A stretch of 64,000 nt of DNA from an uncultured Muribaculaceae bacterium (GCA_910579305.1 CAJTTA010000001.1:1-64000); one strand, 5' to 3'. Positions 35,608-45,556 are shown, counted from the first letter of the stretch. Program-made: numbers and translations. The notes: generated by a model from the sequence alone, not told the origin.

Positions 35608-38600
35608 TCAGCGGATTATGATCTTAACGCCGTTCACGATGTAGATGCCGGCAGGCAACTCGCGGAGCTGAGAAGCGTCAGCCGCACGCTTGATGAGCAT
35701 GCCTGAGATGCTGTAGACGTCGAAGAGACCGTCAGCATTGGGAGCGATAACAGATATGCCGCCATCGTCTATAGTATAGATGAAGTGCATATCCTGGCAG
35801 GGAGCGCCGTCATCGCCACACAGGATGTAGCCTGCGGGGATATGGAAGTCGTAAGAGCCTTTCTCAGTGATAGTCTGGCCTATGGGCTGAACGAGCACAT
35901 TCATATCTTTGTCCCAGTCGATCTCAAGATCAGGCAGGGTGAATACTGTGTCGTCTTCCACGCGGGTCAGAGTGGCTTTGCCGGATCCGGCAGAGATTCC
36001 CTCTTCTTCATTAAAGGTTATGGTGATGGAAGAAAGAGAGGCAAGAATGCTGTCGGGGGCCGGATCGAGAGTCACAGAGTTTTCAGAACCTCCGGCGCCG
36101 GTCACGGTGTAGGTATATACCTTTTCGATAGTCTCTTTGGCGTCAAACTGCTCGCCGGTGGTGAAGTATCCTGCGGGGATAGTGAAGACATATGTTCCGG
36201 CTTCGCTTATTTCAGTGTCGAGAGTGAGCAGGAGTGAAGTTATGCCCCAAGTCTCATCGCCTTCTTCGCGAGGATCGATGCCGGAGTATTCCTCTACGGA
36301 TTTCACTCGAGCCACAATATTGTGGGAACTGTCCATGACTACGGCATCCTCCATGGGCACGGCGTAGGAGAATCCTATAGTGCGGTCGGAAGAGGCTACG
36401 AAGTTAAGGAGAGACCTTACTGATTCGTTGTCCTCGGGAGTGAGAGTGAAGTCATCATACATGGTGTTCACGGGATAAGTGAACAGGAAGTAAGAATTCT
36501 CTTCGGTGCCTGTGTTGCCCAGAACTACGCGGCCATTCATGTCGGTAGCAGCTACAGAGATCATCAGCTCGGCCGTGAGTGTTTGCATGAATTCTTCGCC
36601 GATGGTGAGCTTCCATGTGTTGGCATATGTGAGGCCGTCTTCAGAATCAGAAGTGCCATTTACAGCTTCTATTTTATCGAAAGGCTGAGAGATACCCTGT
36701 CCGAGGAGTACCTGAGCCTTGTCGGAGCTGATGTGTACGAGGCCGCTGAAAGTGAGAGTGAATACAGTCTCTTCAGGCGCCAGCATGGTGTCTTCAGCCG
36801 GGTCAATGCTCTCAAAAGTGATTTCGCTGGCTACAAAGGGAGCGCTTTGACCATGTATGCTTATGAAAGCTGATCCTATGGCGGGTTCTTTGTAGTTCTT
36901 GTCAGCCTCGGATTCCCATGCGGTGAAGTTGATGTGATATTCGTGGCCGAGCAGGAGCTTTATGTCGCGGGGAACCACGGCTGAATAAGAGCCGTCTTCC
37001 TGGCGTGTCATCCAAGACTCACCCTTTACTATTACATCTGCGGGGTCTGCGGGATTCATATCCTCGATCTCATACATTATGTACATCTCAGGATATTTCT
37101 CGGCATAGTTAGTGGTGATCTGTATGGTATAGTCAGCAGGCAGGATGGCGAATGTCTCACCATTTGCAGGGATGGAAGAGAGGATTGCAAATCCATCGTA
37201 TATGGCATTGACATCTCTTGAATGGTCTATGCCGTCGGTGCTCACAAGATTAAATGGAGCGACATTGATATTGGTCTTGCCGACTACGGCTGCAGGCACA
37301 GGCACAGTGAATATGGCTGCATCGCTGCCATCCGCCTCGCGGGTGATCTGAGACATAGGCACATCGGCTTTCTTGGTCTCGTTGCCGTCGGTATAAGTGA
37401 AGCGGAAACCGTCAAACTGTATGGCGTTGATGCCGTTGATCCATACCTCTATCGCGCTTACGCCTTCGAGGCTTGAGCCATTGGCGGGAGTGAATTCACT
37501 GGCTACATCTACCTTGCTCAGCTCTTTGTAGGGGAGAGACCAAGAGAAGCTGCCTATCAGGCCGGCACCGCCGCCTTCCACAAATTTTCCGGAGGCGTCT
37601 TTCACTTTATTGATGGCGAAAGTGATATTTTCGTAGAGAGTTGCGGAAGTCACCATGTCCTGAGGACGGCGAAGCTTGCCGGAGAGATCTACGGAGAGAG
37701 TCTTGCCATCTACCGTCACGGGGAGCTCCTCATAGTAATATTCGCCGGTCTCGCCTTCGACATTACCATAGCCTATTACGGCTACTCCTGACTGTGTGTC
37801 AAGGTCGCTGTCGAATGTGAGGGTTACAATAGATTCCGGGTCGGTGGGAGCAAAATATGACTTGAATGTGGAAGGCACAGAGGCGCGGAGCATTTTTGCT
37901 GACTTGCCGGTGGCCTTGTAGGTGAGAGTGAGTTTGCCGTCACCGTTATAGAGCGTTCCGTTAAGCTCGCTCTTGATGTCATTGACAGTCACAGTGAACT
38001 CATCACCGGCATTCAGAGTGCCGTCGTTGCACCATGTGCGGATGGTGTTTTCAAGGTCGATCCACATTGTCATGCCCTGAACAGACACGTAGGCTTTGCC
38101 GGTTTTTGAGCCGGCGGTGACAGATGCGGAACCTGCGGTGATGGCAGAGGAGAAGGTGACGATAGCCTGGCGATTGGTGTCATGAGAGAAGACAGATCCG
38201 TTCTCCGGAGTTATCTTTGTCACTTCAAGAGCCGCAGTGCCTCCCATGGAAAGCATCATGCGAGAGGAACTAAGGTTGTATTTGGCATACAAGTAATAGG
38301 TAGTACCTGCAGTCACTTCATAGGTATAGGTAGGGCCATATGTGCCTCCATAACCTTTAAAGATGCGATCCACCGCCTTGGAGTGGGCTGCGTCGGTGTA
38401 GATATTTATGTCGGAACCGCCGTCTTGAAGCAGAATTCCGGACTTTGTGGGAGTAAATGTGCCTTTAATTTCTGAGTAGGGTAAATCATAGACCTTGTCC
38501 AGCTCAATGGCACCGAGATCGGTGGAGGCTGCTTTGGCCTGAATGAATCCTACGCAGATAAGTGTGAGTAGAAGCACCTTGCTCCACATTGCAGAAAGTA

Positions 38601-38613
38601 TTAGTTTCTTCAT
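35608..38613 (-). CDS. Large secreted protein with repeated Ig-like domains and T9SS-type C-terminal domain
   Basis: The 1001-aa protein begins with a signal peptide (AMWSKVLLLTLICVGFIQAKA). It then has about seven Big_5-like beta-sandwich units, each starting with patterns such as 'TPENGSVFS', 'PANGSSLEG', 'PANGETFAIL' and 'DPAEDTMLAPE' and spaced ~100-130 residues. The last ~45 residues (FDVYSISGMLIKR, LPAGIYIVNGVKIIIR) match the type IX secretion C-terminal sorting pattern. It is probably exported and attached to the cell surface; its partner or substrate is unknown. Confidence 0.75.
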   Translation of the reverse strand: MKKLILSAMWSKVLLLTLICVGFIQAKAASTDLGAIELDKVYDLPYSEIKGTFTPTKSGILLQDGGSDINIYTDAAHSKAVDRIFKGYGGTYGPTYTYEVTAGTTYYLYAKYNLSSSRMMLSMGGTAALEVTKITPENGSVFSHDTNRQAIVTFSSAITAGSASVTAGSKTGKAYVSVQGMTMWIDLENTIRTWCNDGTLNAGDEFTVTVNDIKSELNGTLYNGDGKLTLTYKATGKSAKMLRASVPSTFKSYFAPTDPESIVTLTFDSDLDTQSGVAVIGYGNVEGETGEYYYEELPVTVDGKTLSVDLSGKLRRPQDMVTSATLYENITFAINKVKDASGKFVEGGGAGLIGSFSWSLPYKELSKVDVASEFTPANGSSLEGVSAIEVWINGINAIQFDGFRFTYTDGNETKKADVPMSQITREADGSDAAIFTVPVPAAVVGKTNINVAPFNLVSTDGIDHSRDVNAIYDGFAILSSIPANGETFAILPADYTIQITTNYAEKYPEMYIMYEIEDMNPADPADVIVKGESWMTRQEDGSYSAVVPRDIKLLLGHEYHINFTAWESEADKNYKEPAIGSAFISIHGQSAPFVASEITFESIDPAEDTMLAPEETVFTLTFSGLVHISSDKAQVLLGQGISQPFDKIEAVNGTSDSEDGLTYANTWKLTIGEEFMQTLTAELMISVAATDMNGRVVLGNTGTEENSYFLFTYPVNTMYDDFTLTPEDNESVRSLLNFVASSDRTIGFSYAVPMEDAVVMDSSHNIVARVKSVEEYSGIDPREEGDETWGITSLLLTLDTEISEAGTYVFTIPAGYFTTGEQFDAKETIEKVYTYTVTGAGGSENSVTLDPAPDSILASLSSITITFNEEEGISAGSGKATLTRVEDDTVFTLPDLEIDWDKDMNVLVQPIGQTITEKGSYDFHIPAGYILCGDDGAPCQDMHFIYTIDDGGISVIAPNADGLFDVYSISGMLIKRAADASQLRELPAGIYIVNGVKIIIR

Positions 38614-38667
38614 TGCAGATAGAGTGTTGGATGATTAATAAAAAGATAATTGAATTCTTGTATCGAA

Positions 38668-38706
38668 AAGCAGGGCTGAGGCTCGTTTCGGGCCTCAGCC
38701 CTGCTT
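38668..38706 (-). terminator. Hairpin terminator after the 1264-aa surface protein gene
   Basis: Arms 38668-38682 and 38692-38706 pair over 15 bp with a 9-nt loop. It lies directly after the stop of the upstream gene and before the next ATG at 38613, so the two large surface protein genes are probably not one simple transcript. Confidence 0.65.
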
Positions 38707-38724
38707 CAATAGAGGACGGTGAGA

Positions 38725-41700
38725 TTATCGCACCACGAGCTTGCGGACGATGTGGCCGCTTGCGTCGGTTGCTTCAAGGATTATGATTCCGGCAGGAACC
38801 TCGAGAGTTACAGCGTCCTGAGAGGCGGCTGTGTCGAGGCGCATGCCCTGAGTGTTGTAGGCAGTGGCCTGTACGAGTCCGGAGCCGGTCACTACGATTG
38901 TGCCTCCGGCCACTTTGACTGCGATGGAGTTGCCTCCGGCGCCGATGCTTTCTACGCTGCCGCCTTCAGTGAGCTCCTTGGCTGCGGCATTGATGATGCG
39001 GTTGGTGTTGGTGTCGATGAGGAGGACATTGAATACGCAGTTGGCAGGATTGTCTACATTGGAAGGCAGCGGGCCACCGATGTTGGCGGTATAGCTCTCG
39101 CCGGCCTTTAGATCGGCGGGAAGGAGGCCGCCGGTGCCGTTTAAGGTAGTGCCGTAGCATCCGCGTGCCACATCGTTGGTCTCATAGGGATATACGAGCT
39201 TTGAGCCATATGCGCCGCCTTCGCCCCATTCACCGAAGATGGGATCAGTGGAGGTGTAGCGATAGTTCTCCTGATAAGTGATGAGCTTATTCTCAGTGAT
39301 GATACCGAGCAGGGAGAGGCTCTGGGAAGAAAGGTTCAGAGCGCTGCGCACAGTGCAGGTGGCAGTCACCTCACCTGTTTCTTTATTATAATCGGGAACG
39401 ATATCGATCTGGGCTGTCGTGCCGTTGGCAAATTCCTCCTGCACGGCGTCGAGCCATGTGGGGTCGCTACCTGCGAATTGCTGGCCGGTAAAGCTATATA
39501 CGGGGTTCTCCGGGTTTTCTGTTGCCATGGGGCCTGTGATTTCTCCGCGGTTGATGCGACCGGTGGGAGCGGCGTTGAGGCCGAGGAACGAAGCAAGTCC
39601 GGTGACGCCTGTGCCCAGCACGTCGCCCTGATAGCAGCGCAGAGTGATGGGGATGAATCGGTCGCCGTAGATGCGCTGCAGATTCTCGATAGCAAGGATG
39701 CCCATGGGGCAGTTACCACATGCGCTGCCGGTGTACTCTTCAAGCACCACGCGCTGAACGGGTTCGAAAGCCAGGTTCTTGATAGATCCTGCGTATACCG
39801 AAGCATCATTGTCAAGAGTGATGCCAAGAGAGAAGTTGTTGATTTCTCCTGTGGTGAGGGGCAGAGGCTTGGTGAAGCTGAACTTGTGGCTGTCGCCTTT
39901 GTCGAGAGAGAGACCTGAAGCGGAGTAGGTATCCACTACATTGTTGTCGGCGTCACGCAGCTCGATAGCAAGGGAAGTGTACTTCTGGAGATCGGTAGCT
40001 ATGGTGATGTTGCCGGCAATATCCTGGCTTTCCTTGTCCACTACGGAGGTGGGAGAAGTGAAGTCAATGAAGTATTTGATCTCACGCTCAACGCGGATGT
40101 TGTCAAGGAATATCGCGCTTTGGTCATTATTTTCATTTACAAATGCGATGTAGATGGATTTGCCTGCATAGGGGGCGAGGCTTATGCTGGTGTGCTTCCA
40201 GTCACCTTCAAGGCCCTCTTCGGAGGCTCCGGGAGACTGAATCTCATCATAGATCACGGTGCCCTCATCGCGGAAGCGTTGCACTGCAGAGGGAGTGAGA
40301 TAGTTGATTATGTCATCGGTGGCCAAGAGATAAACCTTGAGACGGTCTTGCTTGTCGAAGAGGTAGCTCTGGGAGTCGAATGAAAGTACGCAGTGATCAT
40401 CGGGGATGTAGAGCTGCACGGTAGAAGCCCAGTCATCGCTCTTTCCTGCGGGGTTGTACATGGAGTGAGACGCCATAGCCCAGTCATTGCTGGTGTTCTT
40501 GTCGCGCACTGAATACCAGGGATATTCTTTGGTGAATCCCCATGTGCTCATGAGTGAGGTGGGGGTGTTTTGGTCGCCGTCGTAGAACATCCAGTTAGTG
40601 GAGAGATTGCCGTCTTCATTGAAAATGTACTGTGAACCCGGGGTTATCTCACGCACATATGAACCGGTATAGTTGAGGGTTATCGCATCGTTAGGGCCGG
40701 AACCGCTTATGTCGGTGATCACGCCGGCGGGAATCTCTACGCGATAGCTTGTGCCCTTGAAGAGATATTGCCCAGTAATGGGGGCAACCATCACGGTATT
40801 GCCGGATACACCCATGTCGAGCGTGCAGAAAGGAGCTTCCTCATCATCACGGAAGAGAGAAGCCTTTGCACCGGCTGCAAGCTGCACCTGAGAGTCGAAG
40901 GTGAGGATGATGGGGTTGGAGGATACATCCAGGCGGGCAATGGTGGCGCCGTCAGCCGGATATATCGCTGTGGTCTGCACATTGCCTTCGGCGCGGCCGG
41001 TGTAAGTGAGATTGATTTCTTTGGTAGTTTTTTTGGAGTCGCCGGCCATGGAGAATGTGCCTGCTGCAATCTGCACGGTGTAGGTCTTTCCGGGATCGAG
41101 AGTCGTGGTGCGGAAAGAGATGGTGGCCTTCTTCCCTTCGGCGGTAATCTTGAGAGATTCACGCACGAGCTTTCCGTCCTGATCCAGAATCTTTGCTTTT
41201 GTGAGACCTGCCACTGTGATGTCCCGGTTGAAAGAGAGCTGAATGTTGCTCAGCGAAGTGAATGTGCTTCCGCTGGCCGGAGTGACAGTGTAGTCGCCCA
41301 GGAGGTCGATGCGTTCGCACAGCTCGCTGAGAGGCTCCTTGAGACGGAGTATGTAGGAAGTGCTGGTAGAGGGTATCATGGCGATGGTGAGACCGTCGGT
41401 TGACACGGAAGCGGGTTTACCTGTCACGGGATATCCTGTGCGTTTCACGAAGTCGAAGCCATATATCTGCCGGCATATTTCGTCGAAGGAATAGTAATAG
41501 CCGTCATGACGTATCATGAAGTTGCTGTAGGGGTTGCTTACCGGAGTTGCGGCAAGCACCATACCATCATTGGTTATGGCAAATCCTGCAGTGTCGGAGT
41601 CTGATGCGTCATTGTATAATGTGAATTCGCCGGTCTCTACATTATATAGATAGGCGGTGTAGTATTCATTGAAGAATTCACTGCCGGGTATGGGGTTTGT

Positions 41701-42519
41701 AACATAAGCGAAACCGGAGGCCCACTTGCCGTTAGGGCTGATATTGATCTCATCGATGAAGGAGAGGTTCTCAGCCAGCGGAGTCCATTTTGTTTTGGAA
41801 GTCATGGGCTTGTCGGGATCATATCCGGCGGGCGTGTTGAAGCCTATGAATTTGTAAGTGGAAGTGTTGCGGTCATATATATATGAGCACACGTCAGGGT
41901 AGTAGCTCTGCGATACCAGGCCCACGAGATATCGGCCGTCGGCAGATATGTTCGACACAGAAGTCTGGCCTGTGTTGTTGTTGTCCATATCCACATGAGG
42001 TATGCCGGGGAGCTCTATGATCTCAAGAGTTGTGAGGTCGTAAGCCACAGGAGTGAAACTCCATTCGTTTACCTGAGATATGTTGCCTATCGCGATTTTT
42101 CCGTCGGGGGTTACGGCTGTGAGGCGTCCTAAGATGTAGCCGGGAGGCAGAGGGAGCTGAGTCCATTCTTTAGTGGACTGCTTCCAGAAAGCGGGCTTGC
42201 CCACACATTCGCCTACCACGATTTCACCGTCATTGGTCACGTCGCTTACTCCGGCGAGACCGGAAGGGTGTGTGATGGTTACGTTAGCCGATGGGTTGGC
42301 TATGTTGATAAGAGTGCCTCCTGCCGGGGCAATAGAGCCGTCGTTGGAGCCTGCCGTCTCGGCAATGCCCCAAAGCCCATTGTCGGAAATGCGCATTACT
42401 ACCATATCCGTTCCTGGGCTCGGATTGATAATCTCAGGCATCATTGAATTCTGTGCCGATACCGACTGGAACGGCAGCAGGCAGCCAAGGGCTGCGATGA
42501 CAATTGCTGATTTTTTCAT
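38725..42519 (-). CDS. Large secreted multidomain protein with thioredoxin-like (Omp28-type) CGNC motif and T9SS-type C-terminus
   Basis: The 1264-aa protein has a signal peptide ending SVSAQ. Residues ~30-420 contain HAF-like propeller repeats ('ISDNGLWGIAE', 'VTNDGEIVVGE', 'VTPDGKIAIGN', 'ITNDGMVLAA'), ~430-640 two Big_5-like Ig units, and ~650-830 a jelly-roll region with 'SIYIAFVNENNDQSAIFLDNI' as in cleaved-adhesin or choice-of-anchor J domains. A segment 'LEEYTGSACGNCPMGILAIENL' has CGNC at about residue 933, as in Omp28/thioredoxin-like proteins. The C-terminus (VQATAYNTQGMRL, VPAGIIILEATDASGHIVRKLVVR) is a sorting-like domain. Surface or secreted redox-linked adhesin is an inference. 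Confidence 0.72.
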   Translation of the reverse strand: MKKSAIVIAALGCLLPFQSVSAQNSMMPEIINPSPGTDMVVMRISDNGLWGIAETAGSNDGSIAPAGGTLINIANPSANVTITHPSGLAGVSDVTNDGEIVVGECVGKPAFWKQSTKEWTQLPLPPGYILGRLTAVTPDGKIAIGNISQVNEWSFTPVAYDLTTLEIIELPGIPHVDMDNNNTGQTSVSNISADGRYLVGLVSQSYYPDVCSYIYDRNTSTYKFIGFNTPAGYDPDKPMTSKTKWTPLAENLSFIDEINISPNGKWASGFAYVTNPIPGSEFFNEYYTAYLYNVETGEFTLYNDASDSDTAGFAITNDGMVLAATPVSNPYSNFMIRHDGYYYSFDEICRQIYGFDFVKRTGYPVTGKPASVSTDGLTIAMIPSTSTSYILRLKEPLSELCERIDLLGDYTVTPASGSTFTSLSNIQLSFNRDITVAGLTKAKILDQDGKLVRESLKITAEGKKATISFRTTTLDPGKTYTVQIAAGTFSMAGDSKKTTKEINLTYTGRAEGNVQTTAIYPADGATIARLDVSSNPIILTFDSQVQLAAGAKASLFRDDEEAPFCTLDMGVSGNTVMVAPITGQYLFKGTSYRVEIPAGVITDISGSGPNDAITLNYTGSYVREITPGSQYIFNEDGNLSTNWMFYDGDQNTPTSLMSTWGFTKEYPWYSVRDKNTSNDWAMASHSMYNPAGKSDDWASTVQLYIPDDHCVLSFDSQSYLFDKQDRLKVYLLATDDIINYLTPSAVQRFRDEGTVIYDEIQSPGASEEGLEGDWKHTSISLAPYAGKSIYIAFVNENNDQSAIFLDNIRVEREIKYFIDFTSPTSVVDKESQDIAGNITIATDLQKYTSLAIELRDADNNVVDTYSASGLSLDKGDSHKFSFTKPLPLTTGEINNFSLGITLDNDASVYAGSIKNLAFEPVQRVVLEEYTGSACGNCPMGILAIENLQRIYGDRFIPITLRCYQGDVLGTGVTGLASFLGLNAAPTGRINRGEITGPMATENPENPVYSFTGQQFAGSDPTWLDAVQEEFANGTTAQIDIVPDYNKETGEVTATCTVRSALNLSSQSLSLLGIITENKLITYQENYRYTSTDPIFGEWGEGGAYGSKLVYPYETNDVARGCYGTTLNGTGGLLPADLKAGESYTANIGGPLPSNVDNPANCVFNVLLIDTNTNRIINAAAKELTEGGSVESIGAGGNSIAVKVAGGTIVVTGSGLVQATAYNTQGMRLDTAASQDAVTLEVPAGIIILEATDASGHIVRKLVVR

Positions 42520-42636
42520 TTTAGATGTTGAAATATAGAGGTATACAGAAAATTTAAATATTCTTATGTGTTATGTAGTATAAGTGTATTTATATGAAAG
42601 AATTGGAGGTTTTGTTGTTGGTGGTATTAGATGTGG

Positions 42637-42666
42637 CAAAGGTAGGCATTTTTTTTAAATTACAAA
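42637..42666 (-). promoter_or_regulatory. Promoter of the 1264-aa surface protein gene
   Basis: On the minus strand TTTG (42663-42666) and TACCTTTG (42637-42644) are separated by 18 bp. The leader would be about 110 nt and AT-rich. The remainder of the 42520-42824 gap holds no visible gene. Confidence 0.65.
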
Positions 42667-42803
42667 ACTTTTAAAGATTAAATTTCTTCAAAATTTTAGT
42701 GTGGCGTAAAAATTATGCAGGTTGAAGCTCTTAGACCTTGGTGTTGGCCTCTTGTGAGCGTGTTTCTTGTCTTTTTTATTGCCAAGAGAGAGATGGTATC
42801 GGT

Positions 42804-42825
42804 ATTTTGCATTAATTTTGCATTA
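42804..42825 (+). promoter_or_regulatory. Tandem 11-bp repeat forming the M13 peptidase promoter
   Basis: ATTTTGCATTA occurs twice in direct succession (42804-42814 and 42815-42825). The junction creates TAATTTTG (42813-42820), an exact -7 box, ending 4 nt before the ATG at 42825, so the transcript should be nearly leaderless. No good -33 element is visible. Confidence 0.5.
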
Positions 42826-44819
42826 TGAATAAGGAAACGATTAAGGAACAAAGGGTCGAGGCGCATGGTGTGGATACCGCCAATATGCATCTCGCCGCCT
42901 CTCCGGCCGATGATTTCTATGATTACGCCGCCGGTGGATGGATTGACAGGCATCCGCTTACGGGCGAATATGCCCGTTATGGACTTTTTGATGATCTGAG
43001 AGAGAAGAACCGTCTGCAGCTCCGCGAGCTCGTAGACTCCCTTGCTTTGCATCCCGATGCAGGGAAACCCGGCACCGTGGCGCAGAAGATAAATGATCTT
43101 TACCGCATGGGGCTCGATGTGGAGCGTCGCAACGCCGAGGGGATGGCTCCCATGCAGGGGCAGTTGTCCAGAATTGCCAATGCGCCTGCCGATGAGTTGA
43201 TAGAGCTTATAGCCTGGGCGCATGACGGCCTTACCGCGAGTTTCTTCTCTTCAGGCGTAGGTGCCGATCCCAAGGATTCCACAATCAATATCCTCCATGT
43301 GGGCGAGGGTGGCCTCGGCCTCGGCGACAGGGATTACTATCTTGTGGAGAGCGATGAGCATGCCCGCATTCTCAGTGCTTATCGCAATTACATAACCGAG
43401 GTGATGGGCATAGCCGGTTACAGTGCCTCGGAGGCTGACCGGGTGCGTGACAATGTGATGATGATAGAAACGGAACTGGCCGGCTTCAAGAAGACCCGCG
43501 AGGAACGCCGGAATCCGCTCCTCGCGCACAATCCCCGCACTCTCGCAGAGCTGGAGGCCGAGATGCCCGGCATAGCTTGGCGCCGGTATTTCAAGGCCCT
43601 GGGGCTCCCCGAGGTGGAGAGTCTTAATGTGGGGTCGCTCAATTATCTCAGGAAGCTCAGCGACTATTGGCCTTCTCTCTCGGAGCAGGCGGTGAAAGAC
43701 TACATATCTTTTCAGGCCATCGATGCGGCCACAGGGCTGCTGGGTGATGACCTGTATGAGGCCAGCTTCCGGATGTATGACGTCACTATGAGTGGCATAG
43801 AGGAGCGCGAGCCGCTATGGAAGCGTGCCATGGCCATTCCGGGCTCTATGCTGGGGCAGGCTCTGGGCCAGCTGTATGTAGAGAAATATTTTCCTCCGCA
43901 GGCCAAGGAGCGTATGCTTGTCCTTGTGGAAAATCTGCGTGAGGCTCTCGGCAAGCGCATTTCGGCACTGGCATGGATGAGCGGGCCTACCAAGGCCAAG
44001 GCTCTCGAGAAGCTCGCGCGGATGACGGTGAAGATAGGTTACCCCGACAAGTGGAAGGACTATTCGGATATTCATATAGATCCTCACAAGAGCTACCTGG
44101 AGAATGTATGTGAGGCATCACGCTGGTATGTGCGTGACAACTATAATAAGCTGGGCAAGCCTGTGGATAGGGATGAATGGCTCATGCACCCGCAGACGGT
44201 GAATGCATATTATCGCCCGAATACCAATGATATATGCTTCCCGGCCGGCATACTCCAGCCCCCTTATTTCGACCTCGATGCCGACGACGCGCTGAATTAC
44301 GGGGCGATAGGAGTGGTGATAGGCCACGAAATGACGCACGGTTTCGATGACCAGGGGCGCCGTTATGACCTCACGGGTAATCTCAACGAGTGGTGGACGG
44401 AGGAGGATGCCGAGGCTTTTAACAGGCTTGCCGACCGACTGGCGGAGCAGTTTGATGCCATAGAGGTGGCGCCGGGCACACATGCCAACGGCCGCTTTAC
44501 GCTCGGGGAGAACATTGCCGATCAGGGCGGACTTAATGTGGCCCTTACCGCTTATCTCGACAGCGCGTCTCAAGGTCTCGCCGAGGATATAGGTGGCTTC
44601 TCACCCGTGCAGAGATTCTTCATAGCCTATGCGCAGCTTTGGGCTGAAAGCATACGTCCGGAGGAAGTTCTGGTGAGAGTGAAATCGGATCCGCATTCGC
44701 TCGGACGCCAGAGAGTGAATGCCACTCTGCGCAATATCACGGCGTTTTCCGAAGCATTCTCTTTGCCGGATTCATCACCCTGCTCTCTGCCGGAATCAGA
44801 GAGAATCACAATATGGTGA
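42825..44819 (+). CDS. M13-family zinc metallopeptidase (PepO/neprilysin-like)
   Basis: The 664-aa protein shows the M13 zinc motif 'GVVIGHEMTHGFDDQG' (HExxH) and 'GENIADQGGLNVAL' with the third zinc ligand Glu, plus 'VNAYYRPNTNDICFPAGIL'. M13 enzymes cleave oligopeptides on the N-terminal side of hydrophobic residues. No signal peptide or lipobox precedes the catalytic region (MNKETIKEQRVEAHG), unlike many Bacteroidetes homologues, so a cytoplasmic location is likely. The gene stands alone between a divergent surface protein and a convergent hydrolase. Confidence 0.93.
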   Translation: MNKETIKEQRVEAHGVDTANMHLAASPADDFYDYAAGGWIDRHPLTGEYARYGLFDDLREKNRLQLRELVDSLALHPDAGKPGTVAQKINDLYRMGLDVERRNAEGMAPMQGQLSRIANAPADELIELIAWAHDGLTASFFSSGVGADPKDSTINILHVGEGGLGLGDRDYYLVESDEHARILSAYRNYITEVMGIAGYSASEADRVRDNVMMIETELAGFKKTREERRNPLLAHNPRTLAELEAEMPGIAWRRYFKALGLPEVESLNVGSLNYLRKLSDYWPSLSEQAVKDYISFQAIDAATGLLGDDLYEASFRMYDVTMSGIEEREPLWKRAMAIPGSMLGQALGQLYVEKYFPPQAKERMLVLVENLREALGKRISALAWMSGPTKAKALEKLARMTVKIGYPDKWKDYSDIHIDPHKSYLENVCEASRWYVRDNYNKLGKPVDRDEWLMHPQTVNAYYRPNTNDICFPAGILQPPYFDLDADDALNYGAIGVVIGHEMTHGFDDQGRRYDLTGNLNEWWTEEDAEAFNRLADRLAEQFDAIEVAPGTHANGRFTLGENIADQGGLNVALTAYLDSASQGLAEDIGGFSPVQRFFIAYAQLWAESIRPEEVLVRVKSDPHSLGRQRVNATLRNITAFSEAFSLPDSSPCSLPESERITIW

Positions 44820-44868
44820 CTTGAGGAAATGAGGTTTTGCGTGTTTCCACGGTTCCCAAATTTCAAAA

Positions 44869-44906
44869 AAATAAAGAGAGACTTATACAGGAGCCTCTCT
44901 TTATTT
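44869..44906. terminator. Bidirectional terminator
   Basis: AAATAAAGAGAG (44869-44880) pairs with CTCTCTTTATTT (44895-44906), with A-rich and T-rich flanks on both sides. It lies between convergent genes. Confidence 0.75.
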
Positions 44907-44932
44907 TGATGATATGTAATGGTAGATTCTTC

Positions 44933-45556
44933 TTACTGGGTGATGATGCGACGGGCGCGGAGATAGGTGCGGGCGTAGTAGCCTGTGTTTTCGCTCACCT
45001 TTACGCCTTTGAGGCTGGCGTGGATAAACTTGAAGCGTCCGTTCTCATTGTCGGCGGAGACTACGATGCCTACGTGCCCTACATTGCCGCCGCTGCGGGG
45101 GCTGGTGAAGAACACGAGATCGCCCTTGCGGAGATCGCCTTTGGCCACGGCCACGCCTTCACCGGCCTGTGCGCGTGATGCGGGTGATATTTTGTAGCCA
45201 AACTGCTTGTAGACGTAGCTTGTGAAGCCTGAGCAGTCAAATGTGTTGGGCCCTTTTGATCCATGCACATATCTCTTTCCGAGATGCTTGTTGGCCTCCT
45301 TGAGCAGATCCTCGATCATGCCTGCTGATTCGGCGGAAAGACCGGGAAGAGCTGCGGCGGCTTCGCGGGCAGCCACTTCTTCTTCAAGGAAGTGGTCGAT
45401 GCGGGCGCGGTCGGGCGCCGTCGTGGCTTTGGCTATGTGAGCACGCTGGGCATGAGCCTGAGCGTGGGCGTGGGTTGCGGTAGTCTGGGCCATGGCGCCG
45501 AGGGGGAGAAGCGATGCCGCCATGGAAAGTATGATGGATTTTAACTTCATTGCCAT
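44933..45556 (-). CDS. NlpC/P60 (C40) cell-wall hydrolase
   Basis: The 207-aa protein has a signal peptide (cleavage likely after GAMAQ), a His/Ala-rich and helical spacer (~25-90), and an NlpC/P60 domain with catalytic Cys108 (NTFDCSGFTSYV), His161 (GNVGHVGIVV) and a third polar residue, His179 (KFIHAS). Such enzymes cleave the D-Glu/diamino-acid link in peptidoglycan stem peptides. An alternative ATG lies 6 nt inside. The gene has its own promoter and a long structured leader. Confidence 0.92.
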   Translation of the reverse strand: MAMKLKSIILSMAASLLPLGAMAQTTATHAHAQAHAQRAHIAKATTAPDRARIDHFLEEEVAAREAAAALPGLSAESAGMIEDLLKEANKHLGKRYVHGSKGPNTFDCSGFTSYVYKQFGYKISPASRAQAGEGVAVAKGDLRKGDLVFFTSPRSGGNVGHVGIVVSADNENGRFKFIHASLKGVKVSENTGYYARTYLRARRIITQ

